Positions 17,792-25,697 of a stretch of 29,773 nt of DNA are shown piece after piece; positions within the stretch are counted from its first letter, which is position 1; every line of letters starts with the position of its first letter. Below the pieces are notes generated by a model. That model was not told where the DNA came from and searched no databases. It saw only the letters and a program-made list of their open reading frames with translations. The stretch spans positions 1-29,773 of the forward strand of contig OMUE01000026.1 in the NCBI GenBank assembly GCA_900314165.1, in the 5' to 3' direction. This DNA is from an uncultured Acidaminococcus sp. (GTDB lineage: Bacteria; Bacillota_C; Negativicutes; Acidaminococcales; Acidaminococcaceae). A program made the translations under genes and the position numbers.

Positions 17792-18796
17792 TCAGCAGAT
17801 CCTGGGCAGCAATTCCCCTCCAGGTTGTGGCAACAGGGTTTCTGTGCCAATTTCCGTCTTTAGGATGACCTGCCCTGCATGGTCCGCTGTCACGTGGCCG
17901 ATGATGGCCGCATTTTGGGAATATTTTCCCTGCCGCAAAGCCGCCACCAGGGCTTCAGCTTCAGCGTCCGGGGCAAAAATCACCAGCCGTCCTTCACAGG
18001 CCAGATACAGAGGCTCCAGGCCCAGCATGCCGCAGACGCCCCGCACAGCAGGGTCTACAGGAATGGCCTGGCTGTCCAAATGGATGCCTACCTGGCTTTG
18101 GCCGGCGATTTCGTACAGCACCGTGCCCACGCCGCCCCGGGTAGCATCCCGGATCACGTGGATATCCTTTGTCACCTGGAACATGGACTGGACCGTGCCC
18201 CACAGGGGAGCGCAGTCGCTGGTCACCTCTGCGTCAATGCCGAAATTATTCCTGGCCAGCAGGATGGTACAGCCATGGCGTCCCACATCCCCGCTGACGA
18301 TGATAGCATCTCCCGGTTTGGCCTGGGCTCCGGAGGTGTGGATTCCTTCCTGGATCAGGCCGATGCCCGTAGTGGTAATGAACAGGTGGTCCACCTGTCC
18401 CTTGCCGGCCACCTTCGTATCCCCGGCCACAATGCGGACGCCTGCTTCTGCCGCCGTCTTTGCCATGGCTGCCGCATACTCTTCCACTTTTGCCAGGGGG
18501 AAGCCTTCTTCAATGACAAAGGCACAGGATAGATACAAGGGTTTTGCTCCCATGCAGGACAGGTCGTTTACCGTACCGCAGATGCTCAGTTTGCCGATGT
18601 TTCCTCCGGGAAAATCCGGTGGGGACACGATGAAGCCGTCCGTCGTAAAGGCCAGCCGTTCCTGACCCACGGGCAGCACAGCTGCATCGTCCGCCGTAAA
18701 CAGGGGATTGGCAAAATGGGCTTTGAACACCCGATCTATGAGTTCGGCCGTCTGGCGGCCTCCGGCCCCATGGGCCAGCGTCACTACATCGTTCAT
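17792..18796 (-). CDS. hypE: Hydrogenase maturation protein HypE
   Basis: Dehydrates the carbamoyl group that HypF places on its C-terminal cysteine, producing the thiocyanate that donates the cyanide ligands of Fe(CN)2CO. 334 residues, with the diagnostic C-terminus PRIC (Cys334) and N-terminal LAHGAGGR followed by TADDAAVLP (PurM-like ATP-binding fold). The true start is the ATG at 18796, overlapping the hypD stop as ATGA, with GGAGG upstream; a 41-codon in-frame extension lies inside hypD and is rejected. All catalytic features appear intact. Confidence 0.97.
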   Translation of the reverse strand: MNDVVTLAHGAGGRQTAELIDRVFKAHFANPLFTADDAAVLPVGQERLAFTTDGFIVSPPDFPGGNIGKLSICGTVNDLSCMGAKPLYLSCAFVIEEGFPLAKVEEYAAAMAKTAAEAGVRIVAGDTKVAGKGQVDHLFITTTGIGLIQEGIHTSGAQAKPGDAIIVSGDVGRHGCTILLARNNFGIDAEVTSDCAPLWGTVQSMFQVTKDIHVIRDATRGGVGTVLYEIAGQSQVGIHLDSQAIPVDPAVRGVCGMLGLEPLYLACEGRLVIFAPDAEAEALVAALRQGKYSQNAAIIGHVTADHAGQVILKTEIGTETLLPQPGGELLPRIC

Positions 18797-19845
18797 GGCT
18801 TTGCACCTCCATACAGATAATAAGCCGAGCAGGAACCCTCGTGGGACACCATGCAGGCCCCTACAGGCTGCTGGGGCGTGCAGATTTTGCCGAACAGGGG
18901 GCAGTCCGGGGGCTTGCACCGTCCCTGCAGCACGTCACCGCAACGGCAGGCCGGATTGCTGTGGCCGTTCATAGCCGGAATATGGTATTTCAGCCGGGCG
19001 TCGTAGGCGCCGTATTCCTTGCGCAGCTGCAGGCCTGACTGAGGGATAACCCCCAGGCCCCGCCACTCCGCATCACAGGGTTCCATGACCTTCCGGATCA
19101 GGGCCCGGCCGCCAGGGCTGCCCTCAGGCTTTACCACACGGGGATAGCAGTTCACGAAGAAGGGCTTGCCTTCCGGGAATTTCTTCAGAATCACTGCAAA
19201 GGCTGTCAGCAGTTCTTTGGCCGTAAAGCCGGCAATAACACCGGATACCCCTTTCTTCAGCATAGCCTCACAGATCCCTGTGCCCATGACGGCATTCACG
19301 TGGCCCGGGTACAGGTACACGTCCACGCTGTCCTTCAATGCTTCGTAGGCTGCGGGCATGGTCTTGTTGGCCGTCAGCAGGGAAAAATTCGACAGCCCTG
19401 CCTGAGCCGCGTTCAGCACCGCCAGGCAGCTGGCCGGCGTTGTAGTTTCAAAGCCCACGGCCAGAAAGACCACCTGTTCGTCCTTATGGGCCGCAGCATA
19501 TTCGTAGGCATCCAGAGGAGCGTAGACCACTTCCACGTGGGCGCCCTGACTGCGGGCTCCTGCCAGGCTCAGCTTCGTGCCGGGCACCCGGACCAGGTCT
19601 CCGAACGTGCAGATGGTGACGCCCTTTTTCAGGGCCAGCCACACAGCTTCATCTATAAAGTCCACCGGTGTCACGCACACGGGACAGCCCGGTCCGGAAA
19701 TCAGGTCCACCTGGGGCGGCAGCAGCTGTCGGATGCCCTGGCGGAAGATTTCATGGGTATGGGTGCCGCAGACCTCCATAATGCGCACGGGAGGTCCGTC
19801 GTAACTGCGGATCATCTCTAAGGCTGAGACATTTTCTTTCATCAT
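18793..19845 (-). CDS. hypD: Hydrogenase maturation protein HypD
   Basis: Fe-S scaffold on which, with HypC, the Fe(CN)2CO unit is assembled. 350 residues. It has EVCGTHTHEI (Cys26), GPGCPVC (Cys54 and Cys57), GFETTTPA and the cysteine-rich C-terminus CRCGDVLQGRCKPPDCPLFG that holds the [4Fe-4S] cluster. The start is ATG-ATG at 19845, the first ATG overlapping the hypC stop; AGGAG lies 4 to 7 bases upstream depending on which ATG is used. No truncation or missing cysteine is seen. Confidence 0.97.
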   Translation of the reverse strand: MMKENVSALEMIRSYDGPPVRIMEVCGTHTHEIFRQGIRQLLPPQVDLISGPGCPVCVTPVDFIDEAVWLALKKGVTICTFGDLVRVPGTKLSLAGARSQGAHVEVVYAPLDAYEYAAAHKDEQVVFLAVGFETTTPASCLAVLNAAQAGLSNFSLLTANKTMPAAYEALKDSVDVYLYPGHVNAVMGTGICEAMLKKGVSGVIAGFTAKELLTAFAVILKKFPEGKPFFVNCYPRVVKPEGSPGGRALIRKVMEPCDAEWRGLGVIPQSGLQLRKEYGAYDARLKYHIPAMNGHSNPACRCGDVLQGRCKPPDCPLFGKICTPQQPVGACMVSHEGSCSAYYLYGGAKP

Positions 19846-20048
19846 AGGTCTCCTAAAATTTCATCGGTTTCCGATGTATCATCGTCGGTAATTTTCGCAA
19901 TCGCCATGCCTGCATGAACCATGACGTAGTCCCCCGGATCCAGCTTGTCCATAAGAGCCGTGGAAATGGTCCGTTTTGCTCCGGAAGCATCCACCAGAGC
20001 CATGCCATCCTGTATTTTTAACACCCGTGCCGGTAAGCCAACACACAT
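19842..20048 (-). CDS. hypC: Hydrogenase maturation chaperone HypC
   Basis: 68 residues, beginning MCVGLPARVL: Cys2 is the iron-coordinating residue exposed after methionine removal, and the HxG motif GDYVMVHAGMA holds His45. It partners HypD in carrying the Fe(CN)2CO moiety. The tail is acidic (DDDTSETDE). The start is ATG 20048 with AGGAG 8 bases upstream; the frame stays open upstream only through the hairpin-containing spacer. One copy is present, with no hybG-like second chaperone. Confidence 0.96.
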   Translation of the reverse strand: MCVGLPARVLKIQDGMALVDASGAKRTISTALMDKLDPGDYVMVHAGMAIAKITDDDTSETDEILGDL

Positions 20049-20074
20049 GATGATCACTCCTTTTTTTATTTTGT

Positions 20075-20111
20075 CCGCCCTTTTTAAGGGCGGGGAACCG
20101 GCAAAGCCGGT
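20075..20111 (-). other. Two adjacent hairpins in the hypF-hypC spacer
   Basis: In the 76-base spacer, the largest gap inside the operon, are two perfect stems: CCGCCCTT/AAGGGCGG with a 3-base loop (20075-20093) and ACCGGC/GCCGGT with a 3-base loop (20097-20111). Neither has a T run after it on the minus strand, so they are not intrinsic terminators. They could protect or process the transcript or affect hypC translation. Confidence 0.6.
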
Positions 20112-20124
20112 GGCGGGTTTGAAT

Positions 20125-22386
20125 TTATCTGCTCGCCGCATACAGTGCCTGTCCTAATGCCAGGCCCCCGTCGTTAGGCGGTACCAGGTGGTGCCGCAGT
20201 ACCGTAAAGCCCTGCTTTTTCAGCCGTTCGTCCGTCAGAGCCAGCAGCAAGCGGTTCTGGAACACACCGCCGCTAAGGGCCGTCACCGTAAGGCCCGTCT
20301 GCTCCCGAACCTGCACCGCCGTCGCTGTCAGGAGCCGGCTCAGGCCATCGTGGAAGGCCCAGGCCAGGCCCCGTGGGTCATCCCCTGCCAGAGCCCGGCG
20401 GACCAGCTGCCGGAATAACGTACTGGCAGCGGCCAGGCCTTTGGTCATGTCTTCTTCAGCCAGCAGGGATACCTTCGGACCCTGCCAGGCCTCCGCCGCA
20501 AACTGCAATGTCATAGCCGCTTCCCCTTCGAAGGTGGACCGGTGGCACAAACCCAGCACGGCGCTGACGGCATCAAACAGGCGGCCGGCGCTGGTGGACA
20601 GTACCCCGTTCACATGCTGGTCCGCCAGGAAGAATTGGGCAGCCAGCTGCTGGTCCGTGCACAGGCCCAGCTTCTGAACCACGGTCCGGGTCCGTTCTTT
20701 GTCCCGACTCGTCAGGCTGTACACCATGCTGACCGCAATACGCCAACCTTCCCGGGCGGAGGCGTCCCCTCCCAGCTGCAGGAACGGTGGGATATGGGCC
20801 ACCCTCTCATAGGATCGGGGAGAGGCCACCAGAACCTCGCCGCCCCAGATGGTCCCATCATCTCCGTAGCCTGTCCCATCCAGGGACAGGCCGATGACCG
20901 GCTCCAGATAGTTGTTCTCCGCCATACAGGACAGGATGTGGGCGTAATGGTGCTGGACCTGGACTACGGACAGTCCCATTTCTTTAGCCACATCTACCGT
21001 ATTGTACCGGGGATGGGTGTCACAGGCCACTACCGTTGGTTCTATTTCCAGCAGTTCAGATAGTCGTCTCACGGATTCCTTCAGGGCCTCCACAGTCCGG
21101 ACATCTGCCATGTCCCCTACGTAGGGCGACAGGTAGAATAGTTCGTCCCGGGTCAGGCAGAAGGCATTCTTCAGCTCACCGCCTATGGCCAGCACCTGCC
21201 CTTTGCCTCCGTCCGCAAAAAACGGCAGCGGCGCGTAGCCCCGGGAGCGGCGGATCATATAGGGTGCTCCTTCATACCAGTCCGTCACAGAGTCATCGGC
21301 CCGCAGCAGGATCCGCCGGTTGTGGGACAACACGGCGTCGCACAGGCCTGCCAGCTCCTTCCGGGCATCCTCATCCGTCCTACAGATAGGAGCCCCGGAT
21401 TCGTTGGCACTGGTCATAACCAGGGCGTCCGGCATGACCACGTCGTCCACATAGGTAAACAGCAGCAGCTGCAGCGGCGCATAGGGCAGCATAACTCCCA
21501 CCCGGGGATTACCCGGAGCAACAGAGGGTGCCAGACCCCCATCCGCTTTCTTCGCCAGCAGCAGGATGGGCTTTTCGTGGCCGTCCAAAAGGGTTTCCTG
21601 CCCCGGCTCCACCGAGCAGTAACGGTTCACTGCAGCCAGATCCTTCAGCATGAGGGCGAAGGGCTTCACAGGCCGTTTCTTCCGGCACCGCAGTTCCCTG
21701 ACAGCCTCTTCATTCGTAGCATCGCAGCACAGATGGAAGCCCCCTATGCCCTTGATGGCTACGATGTGGCCTGACGCAATGAGGCGCCGGGCCTTTGTAA
21801 TGGCCTCAGGGCCCCGTTCCTCCCCGTCCAGGATGTACACCTCCGGACCGCAGTCGTTGCAGCACAAGGGCTGGGCGTCATAGCGCCGGGTAGCCGGGTC
21901 CACATACTCGTCGTGGCACTGGGGGCACATGGGGAAATCCTTCATGGTAGTCCGTTCCCGGTCATAGGGCATCTGCTCCAGGATGGTCAGCCGGGGCCCG
22001 CAGGCCGTACAGTTGATGAAGGGATGCAGATACCGGCGGTTTGTGGGGTCAAAGAGCTCCCGTTTGCATTCGTCGCAGATAGCGATGTCCGGGGACACGA
22101 AGATCTGACCCTTCTGCCGGGCACTTTCCACGATTTGGAAATCTGGGAACGCCGGCTGGTCTTCCTGCCGCACAATGGTCTTCAGGATGACGGAGCGGGG
22201 TGGTGCTTCCCGGACCAACGCTTCACAAAAAGCCTGCCGCCGCAGCCCCTGCACCAGGACCTCCACATAGGAGCCCTTATTGCAGACAGAACCCATAAGA
22301 CCAAAGCGGGCCGCCAGACGGCTCACATAGGGCCGGAAACCCACACCTTGGACGATGCCGAAGATATCCATCAAAGTGGTCTCCAT
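20125..22386 (-). CDS. hypF: Carbamoyltransferase HypF
   Basis: Uses carbamoyl phosphate and ATP to carbamoylate HypE, the first step of cyanide-ligand synthesis. 753 residues from the ATG at 22386 (GGAGG 7 bases upstream, one base after the previous stop). The acylphosphatase domain (1-90) has GIVQGVGFRPYV. Two zinc motifs follow: Cys104, 107, 126, 129 and Cys154, 157, 176, 179. Then come a YrdC-like nucleotide domain (about 190-370) and a Kae1-like C-terminal domain with the metal motif HHYAH and GGVFQNRLLL. Complete and typical. The following gap to hypC contains hairpins. hypA and hypB, needed for nickel insertion, are not beside it. Confidence 0.97.
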   Translation of the reverse strand: METTLMDIFGIVQGVGFRPYVSRLAARFGLMGSVCNKGSYVEVLVQGLRRQAFCEALVREAPPRSVILKTIVRQEDQPAFPDFQIVESARQKGQIFVSPDIAICDECKRELFDPTNRRYLHPFINCTACGPRLTILEQMPYDRERTTMKDFPMCPQCHDEYVDPATRRYDAQPLCCNDCGPEVYILDGEERGPEAITKARRLIASGHIVAIKGIGGFHLCCDATNEEAVRELRCRKKRPVKPFALMLKDLAAVNRYCSVEPGQETLLDGHEKPILLLAKKADGGLAPSVAPGNPRVGVMLPYAPLQLLLFTYVDDVVMPDALVMTSANESGAPICRTDEDARKELAGLCDAVLSHNRRILLRADDSVTDWYEGAPYMIRRSRGYAPLPFFADGGKGQVLAIGGELKNAFCLTRDELFYLSPYVGDMADVRTVEALKESVRRLSELLEIEPTVVACDTHPRYNTVDVAKEMGLSVVQVQHHYAHILSCMAENNYLEPVIGLSLDGTGYGDDGTIWGGEVLVASPRSYERVAHIPPFLQLGGDASAREGWRIAVSMVYSLTSRDKERTRTVVQKLGLCTDQQLAAQFFLADQHVNGVLSTSAGRLFDAVSAVLGLCHRSTFEGEAAMTLQFAAEAWQGPKVSLLAEEDMTKGLAAASTLFRQLVRRALAGDDPRGLAWAFHDGLSRLLTATAVQVREQTGLTVTALSGGVFQNRLLLALTDERLKKQGFTVLRHHLVPPNDGGLALGQALYAASR

Positions 22387-22387
22387 G

Positions 22388-23410
22388 CTATCGCCTCCCG
22401 GATACGGCATAATGGGGAAAGTCCACCAGAAGACCTCTGAAGTCTGGCACGGCCCGCCAGAGATGGGCGTCCGCCGCAAGGGCCCGGAACCCATGGCTCC
22501 GGACCAAGGTAATGAAATCGTCCTCTTCCTTTAGCGCTATATCCCCTGGCAGAGGTTGGAACCAGGTGGCCGTAGTCACTTGCGGCCGTCCCCTGACCTC
22601 CAGGGCCTTTTTCAAGGCATAAGCGCCAACGGATTGATGGACCACCAGGATGGAATCCTCCGGTGCCGTTGCTGCCGCAATGCGCTCCGCCAAAGCTGTC
22701 ACGTCCGTGTAGCGGCATTCATAGGGAATGCCGAACCGGGTCTGGAGCCATTTGGCCGCCGTCAGGCCTGCAGGGGACAGGGCGATACTCCGTTCTGCCT
22801 CCCCGGCCAGCCGATAATCTTCCAAGCAATGGAACAAGCGGATCTGCTGCCAGCCCTGGGCCTCCAGAGCCGGTACCAGGGTATCTTCATCTCCGGGATG
22901 GCACAGGTCCAGGGGCACGGCCCCCAGCACATTTACCGTTCCTTTCTTTATGGTCACGTCCTTCCGGGCAAATTTTTTCAATAGAGCTTTATAAGCCTTC
23001 CCTATGCCTGCATCGTACCGGACCATGCCCGTCGTGTCGATGGCCACAACGGGCAGTCCCAGCCGTTTTTCAGCCAGATGCTCCAACCCCCGGAAATCCG
23101 TACCGATAACCGCCGGCACAGGAGTTCCTACAAGGGCAGCAAAATCTGCGTCCACCGCTCCTGCCGCGGCCTGGACCTTGGCTACCAGCTGGTCGTCCCG
23201 GCCCAGGATGGCGTCGATTTCCCGCAGGCCGGCGCTGAATACGGCGCTGCGTTCCCCACTGAACCAGCGGGGCTCGTCAAAGCTGCAGATATTGCCGGCA
23301 CAGCCCCCGGCATCGCAAATGACTACCAGACCTCCCAACCCGTACAGTACGGCCGTAGCCCCGGACTGGTCCGAAGCAAAGGGAGCCAGATACTTCCATA
23401 AGCCTTTCAT
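22388..23410 (-). CDS. Nitrogenase component-1-like subunit (NifK-like, short), module 2
   Basis: 340 residues, short for the family. It is a paralogue of the 406-residue protein of module 1: LYGLGGLVVICDAGGC matches [16 protein letters not shown], the DEPRW motif is at the same place (45-49), and TPVPAVIGTDF matches [11 protein letters not shown]. Cysteines near the expected cluster are 32, 37 and 42. The second P-cluster cysteine is replaced (Arg63 in GLREID) and the third is absent, so ligands differ from both nitrogenase and module 1. C-terminal Rossmann units (LVVHQSVGAYALKKALE, LVDFPHYAV) are reduced. The start ATG 23410 overlaps the previous stop as ATGA, with AAGGAGG 8 bases upstream; hypF begins one base after its stop. 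Confidence 0.83.
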   Translation of the reverse strand: MKGLWKYLAPFASDQSGATAVLYGLGGLVVICDAGGCAGNICSFDEPRWFSGERSAVFSAGLREIDAILGRDDQLVAKVQAAAGAVDADFAALVGTPVPAVIGTDFRGLEHLAEKRLGLPVVAIDTTGMVRYDAGIGKAYKALLKKFARKDVTIKKGTVNVLGAVPLDLCHPGDEDTLVPALEAQGWQQIRLFHCLEDYRLAGEAERSIALSPAGLTAAKWLQTRFGIPYECRYTDVTALAERIAAATAPEDSILVVHQSVGAYALKKALEVRGRPQVTTATWFQPLPGDIALKEEDDFITLVRSHGFRALAADAHLWRAVPDFRGLLVDFPHYAVSGRR

Positions 23411-24708
23411 GGCCGGGACCTCCTTTCCAAAGCGTCTGCGAGAGCCTGCAAGAGGGTCATGACCCCATCATAGCCAAAAGGCTGCAGGTCCTCATTCCAA
23501 TGGACGTGGGCACTGTCCGGATAATAATAAGCCGCATCCCGCCCCAGGGTTACGTCCACGGCTTGGTCCTCGTTCCGATAGTACAGCATGGTAGGCGACA
23601 GATTGGAATACACCCGGGTGTCCGGACTCAGAGCCGCCAGGCCGTCCAGCCAGGCGTACTGGTCCGCCGTAGGTGTGGCAAACAGGCTGACGACCCGGAA
23701 CCCAAACCGGGTCAGGGCCAGGGCCAGCTCGAAGGGACTGCCATTCACCGTTTCCCCGATGGCTATCCTTGTGCCGGCATAGCGCTCCCGGGTCCGCCGC
23801 ACCAGGCTGCGGGTTTCTGCCAGCCACTTGCCGTCGTCGATGGTGCCTCCCAAAACCTGAGCCAAAGCCAGATATTGGTTGTGAATCTTGTCCACCTGGT
23901 ACAGCCGGGTCAGCTCTATGCTGGGAATCCCCAGTTTCTCCTCCATGGCCTGAGCCGCCAGACGCACATCAGGGTACAACAATAGGTTGAAATTAGCCCG
24001 GCTCATAGCCTTGTATTCTGCAAAACTCTGACAGCGGGACACCTCGTTGATGTGCCGCAGGCCCAGCTGACGCAGGATATCGTACAGTTCGCTGGTAGGG
24101 CGCAGGGGTGCAAAGTATCCCAGGATATTCACGGTCCGGCTGTCCCGTTCCTGCTTTTCCAACAGGGAATAGATAGTACAGCGCACGTCCACCATGGGAG
24201 GCTTCCGCCCTTCCCGAGTCAGAGCGTACATGTAGCAGGGCACCACGGGGATGTGGCAGGCTTCCGCCGCCTTCCGGCACACCCGGTCCATATCCGTGCC
24301 CAGCAACGCGTCCACACAGGTGACGCACAGGATGACCACGCTGGGCCTCTCCGGCAGGCACGCCAGAATCTCCGATACTGCCTGGGGAATCAGGGTCAGG
24401 TGACGTCCCGTCACAATGTCCGTTTCGTCCATACTGTAATAGAAGAACCGGTTTCCGTAGCCCTCAGGGGCGTTCAAAAACGACGTATTGCGGCCGCAAC
24501 AGTCCGGTCCGATGAGCAGCATGACGGAGCCGGGAATGCACAACGCCGCCCGCTTTACCCCGAAGCCCTCAGCCCCGGGAGAATTGAAAGCCAGAGCCGC
24601 CGGAGAATTGTAGATGAGATGTTTGGCAGAAACCAGTTCGTTCGGCACCTTGTCCGGTCCCAGCTCTGCCAGTTCCTTCACAGATATACTGTAGGCTTCA
24701 CGTTTCAT
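23407..24708 (-). CDS. Nitrogenase component-1-like subunit (NifD-like), module 2
   Basis: 433 residues. The N-terminal domain has [18 protein letters not shown] (Cys57, 70, 71), [10 protein letters not shown] where a second cysteine would be (Ser instead), and [16 protein letters not shown] (Cys128, Cys131), which matches the third P-cluster cysteine and the family's GTD/GDD turn. Later parts ([40 protein letters not shown]) are the domain 2-3 alpha/beta units seen in NifE/NifN-like proteins. It overlaps the NifH-like gene by 11 bases and the next subunit by 4, so the three should be made in fixed ratio. It probably holds a simple Fe-S cluster with the 340-residue partner; substrate or cofactor unknown. 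Confidence 0.84.
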   Translation of the reverse strand: MKREAYSISVKELAELGPDKVPNELVSAKHLIYNSPAALAFNSPGAEGFGVKRAALCIPGSVMLLIGPDCCGRNTSFLNAPEGYGNRFFYYSMDETDIVTGRHLTLIPQAVSEILACLPERPSVVILCVTCVDALLGTDMDRVCRKAAEACHIPVVPCYMYALTREGRKPPMVDVRCTIYSLLEKQERDSRTVNILGYFAPLRPTSELYDILRQLGLRHINEVSRCQSFAEYKAMSRANFNLLLYPDVRLAAQAMEEKLGIPSIELTRLYQVDKIHNQYLALAQVLGGTIDDGKWLAETRSLVRRTRERYAGTRIAIGETVNGSPFELALALTRFGFRVVSLFATPTADQYAWLDGLAALSPDTRVYSNLSPTMLYYRNEDQAVDVTLGRDAAYYYPDSAHVHWNEDLQPFGYDGVMTLLQALADALERRSRP

Positions 24709-25465
24709 GGCTGCCCTCCTCTACTGCCAGCTTCCGGGCCAGGGCCAGGAACAGCCGGCTGATGGGCAGATTTGGGTCCACCTCGATCACCGTCTTTCCC
24801 TGCTCTTCACTGCGGTTAATGTCATCGCTGCGGGGAAAATCCCCTACGATTTCCAGTCCCCGTTGATCTGCGAAGGTCCGGACCTTCTCCTCTTCCCCAG
24901 GGACGTTCCGCCGGTTCAGCAAAATGCCCCGCACAGTGGCATAGCTGCGATCCGCGAAATTCTGGACGGCCGTGTAGATGTTGTTGGCCGCATACAGGGC
25001 CATCTTCTCCCCAGAGGTAACGATAAGGACCTGATCCGCATAGCCCTCCCGGATAGGCGCCGCAAAGCCGCCGCACACCACGTCCCCCAGCACGTCGTAT
25101 AGCACCACATCGGGCTGATAGTGATCAAAGAGGCCCAAGTCCTCCAGCAGGGCAAACGTAGCAATAATGCCCCGGCCAGCACAGCCCAGTCCGGGTGTAG
25201 GGCCTCCGGTTTCCAGGCAGAGGACGCCGCCGTAGCCCACCCGGGAAATGGCTTCAATGGATTCCGGTTCTTCATCGTGCTCCCGCAGGTAGTTCATAAC
25301 CGGTGCCAGGGGCTTGCCCCCCAGCAAGTTGAACGTGGAATCCGCCTTGGGATCGCAGCCGATCTGGATGACCCGCTTTCCCAGATAGGCAAATGCCGCA
25401 GCCAGATTGCTGGTCATGGTGGATTTGCCGATACCACCCTTTCCGTATATTGCAAGTTTCAGCAT
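24698..25465 (-). CDS. NifH-like ATP-dependent reductase (Fe protein), module 2; first gene of the operon
   Basis: 255 residues with the same core as module 1: P-loop GKGGIGKST (8-16), CDPKADST, Cys95 ([10 protein letters not shown]) and Cys131 ([11 protein letters not shown]). The two Fe proteins are obvious paralogues (for example [11 protein letters not shown] in both) but differ in the 55-80 region and at the C-terminus, which in nitrogenase contact component 1; each may therefore serve its own partner. The start ATG 25465 has GGGAGG 4-5 bases upstream. An intrinsic terminator ends 14 bases before this ATG. Confidence 0.93.
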   Translation of the reverse strand: MLKLAIYGKGGIGKSTMTSNLAAAFAYLGKRVIQIGCDPKADSTFNLLGGKPLAPVMNYLREHDEEPESIEAISRVGYGGVLCLETGGPTPGLGCAGRGIIATFALLEDLGLFDHYQPDVVLYDVLGDVVCGGFAAPIREGYADQVLIVTSGEKMALYAANNIYTAVQNFADRSYATVRGILLNRRNVPGEEEKVRTFADQRGLEIVGDFPRSDDINRSEEQGKTVIEVDPNLPISRLFLALARKLAVEEGSHET

Positions 25466-25479
25466 AAGTCCTCCCGGAT

Positions 25480-25510
25480 AAAAAAAATCCTGTGCCGAAT
25501 AGCACAGGAT
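25480..25510 (-). terminator. Intrinsic terminator immediately upstream of the operon's first gene (possible attenuator)
   Basis: On the minus strand the perfect 9-bp stem ATCCTGTGC / GCACAGGAT (25502-25510 and 25487-25495) with a 6-base loop is followed by seven T residues (25480-25486). The T run ends 14 bases before the ATG at 25465 and nearly touches the ribosome site. No promoter can fit after it. It either ends serC transcripts or acts as a regulated attenuator. Confidence 0.85.
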
Positions 25511-25512
25511 AA

Positions 25513-25577
25513 AGAACTAAGGTGATTTTCTGCGCAGATACACTTTGCAGGCAAATCAGGACATTCCGATTAGTTCT
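25513..25577 (-). promoter_or_regulatory. Candidate structured leader RNA before the terminator
   Basis: On the minus strand an 8-bp helix AGAACTAA / TTAGTTCT (25570-25577 with 25513-25520) closes a 49-base segment that can fold again: TGATTT/AAATCA (25553-25558 with 25523-25528) and CTGC/GCAG, with an 11-versus-2-base asymmetric internal loop between the helices. The closing helix ends 2 bases before the terminator stem. The internal loop carries TCCTG, which could pair with CAGGA of the terminator's 3' arm. I do not recognise it as any riboswitch class. Inference from hand folding. Confidence 0.4.
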
Positions 25578-25619
25578 CCGTCAGCCATGCTTTCGGATTA
25601 CGTTTCTTCGTGTATGATA

Positions 25620-25697
25620 GCGGGCGCACCGCCCTACGGTTGGGGCGCCCCTACGGGTTAGTGCAGCCAGTCACTAGCTCACTAGCACGCTAGCTCA
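25620..25697. repeat. GC-rich palindromic repeat plus CTAGCTCACTAG units
   Basis: GGGCG-CACC-GCCC and GGGGCGCCCC palindromes joined by CTACGG motifs (25621-25657) are followed by CTAGCTCACTAG-type units running up to the serC stop codon. The latter are the complement of the GGGCTAGTG units at 5341 and 11732. No promoter for the downstream operon was convincing here; a TATCAT at about 25615-25620 has no -35. Confidence 0.6.

Noticed and set aside
16950..18665. 571-codon open frame on the plus strand
   Set aside because: It runs antisense to hypE and a component-1-like gene, both with clear family motifs. Its product has no recognisable domain; high G+C and codon bias make such shadows common here.
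20075..20111. Terminator between hypF and hypC
   Set aside because: Both stems are strong, but no T run follows on the transcribed strand, so they do not form an intrinsic terminator.
11894..25465. A nitrogen-fixing nitrogenase cluster
   Set aside because: No nifB, nifE/N or cofactor genes are present, the P-cluster cysteines are incomplete, and component-1-like chains are short (340-451 residues). Nitrogen fixation is not supported.
25556..25588. Leader peptide MADGELIGMS in the operon leader
   Set aside because: A short frame ATG...TGA exists, but it has no ribosome site and no run of regulatory codons.
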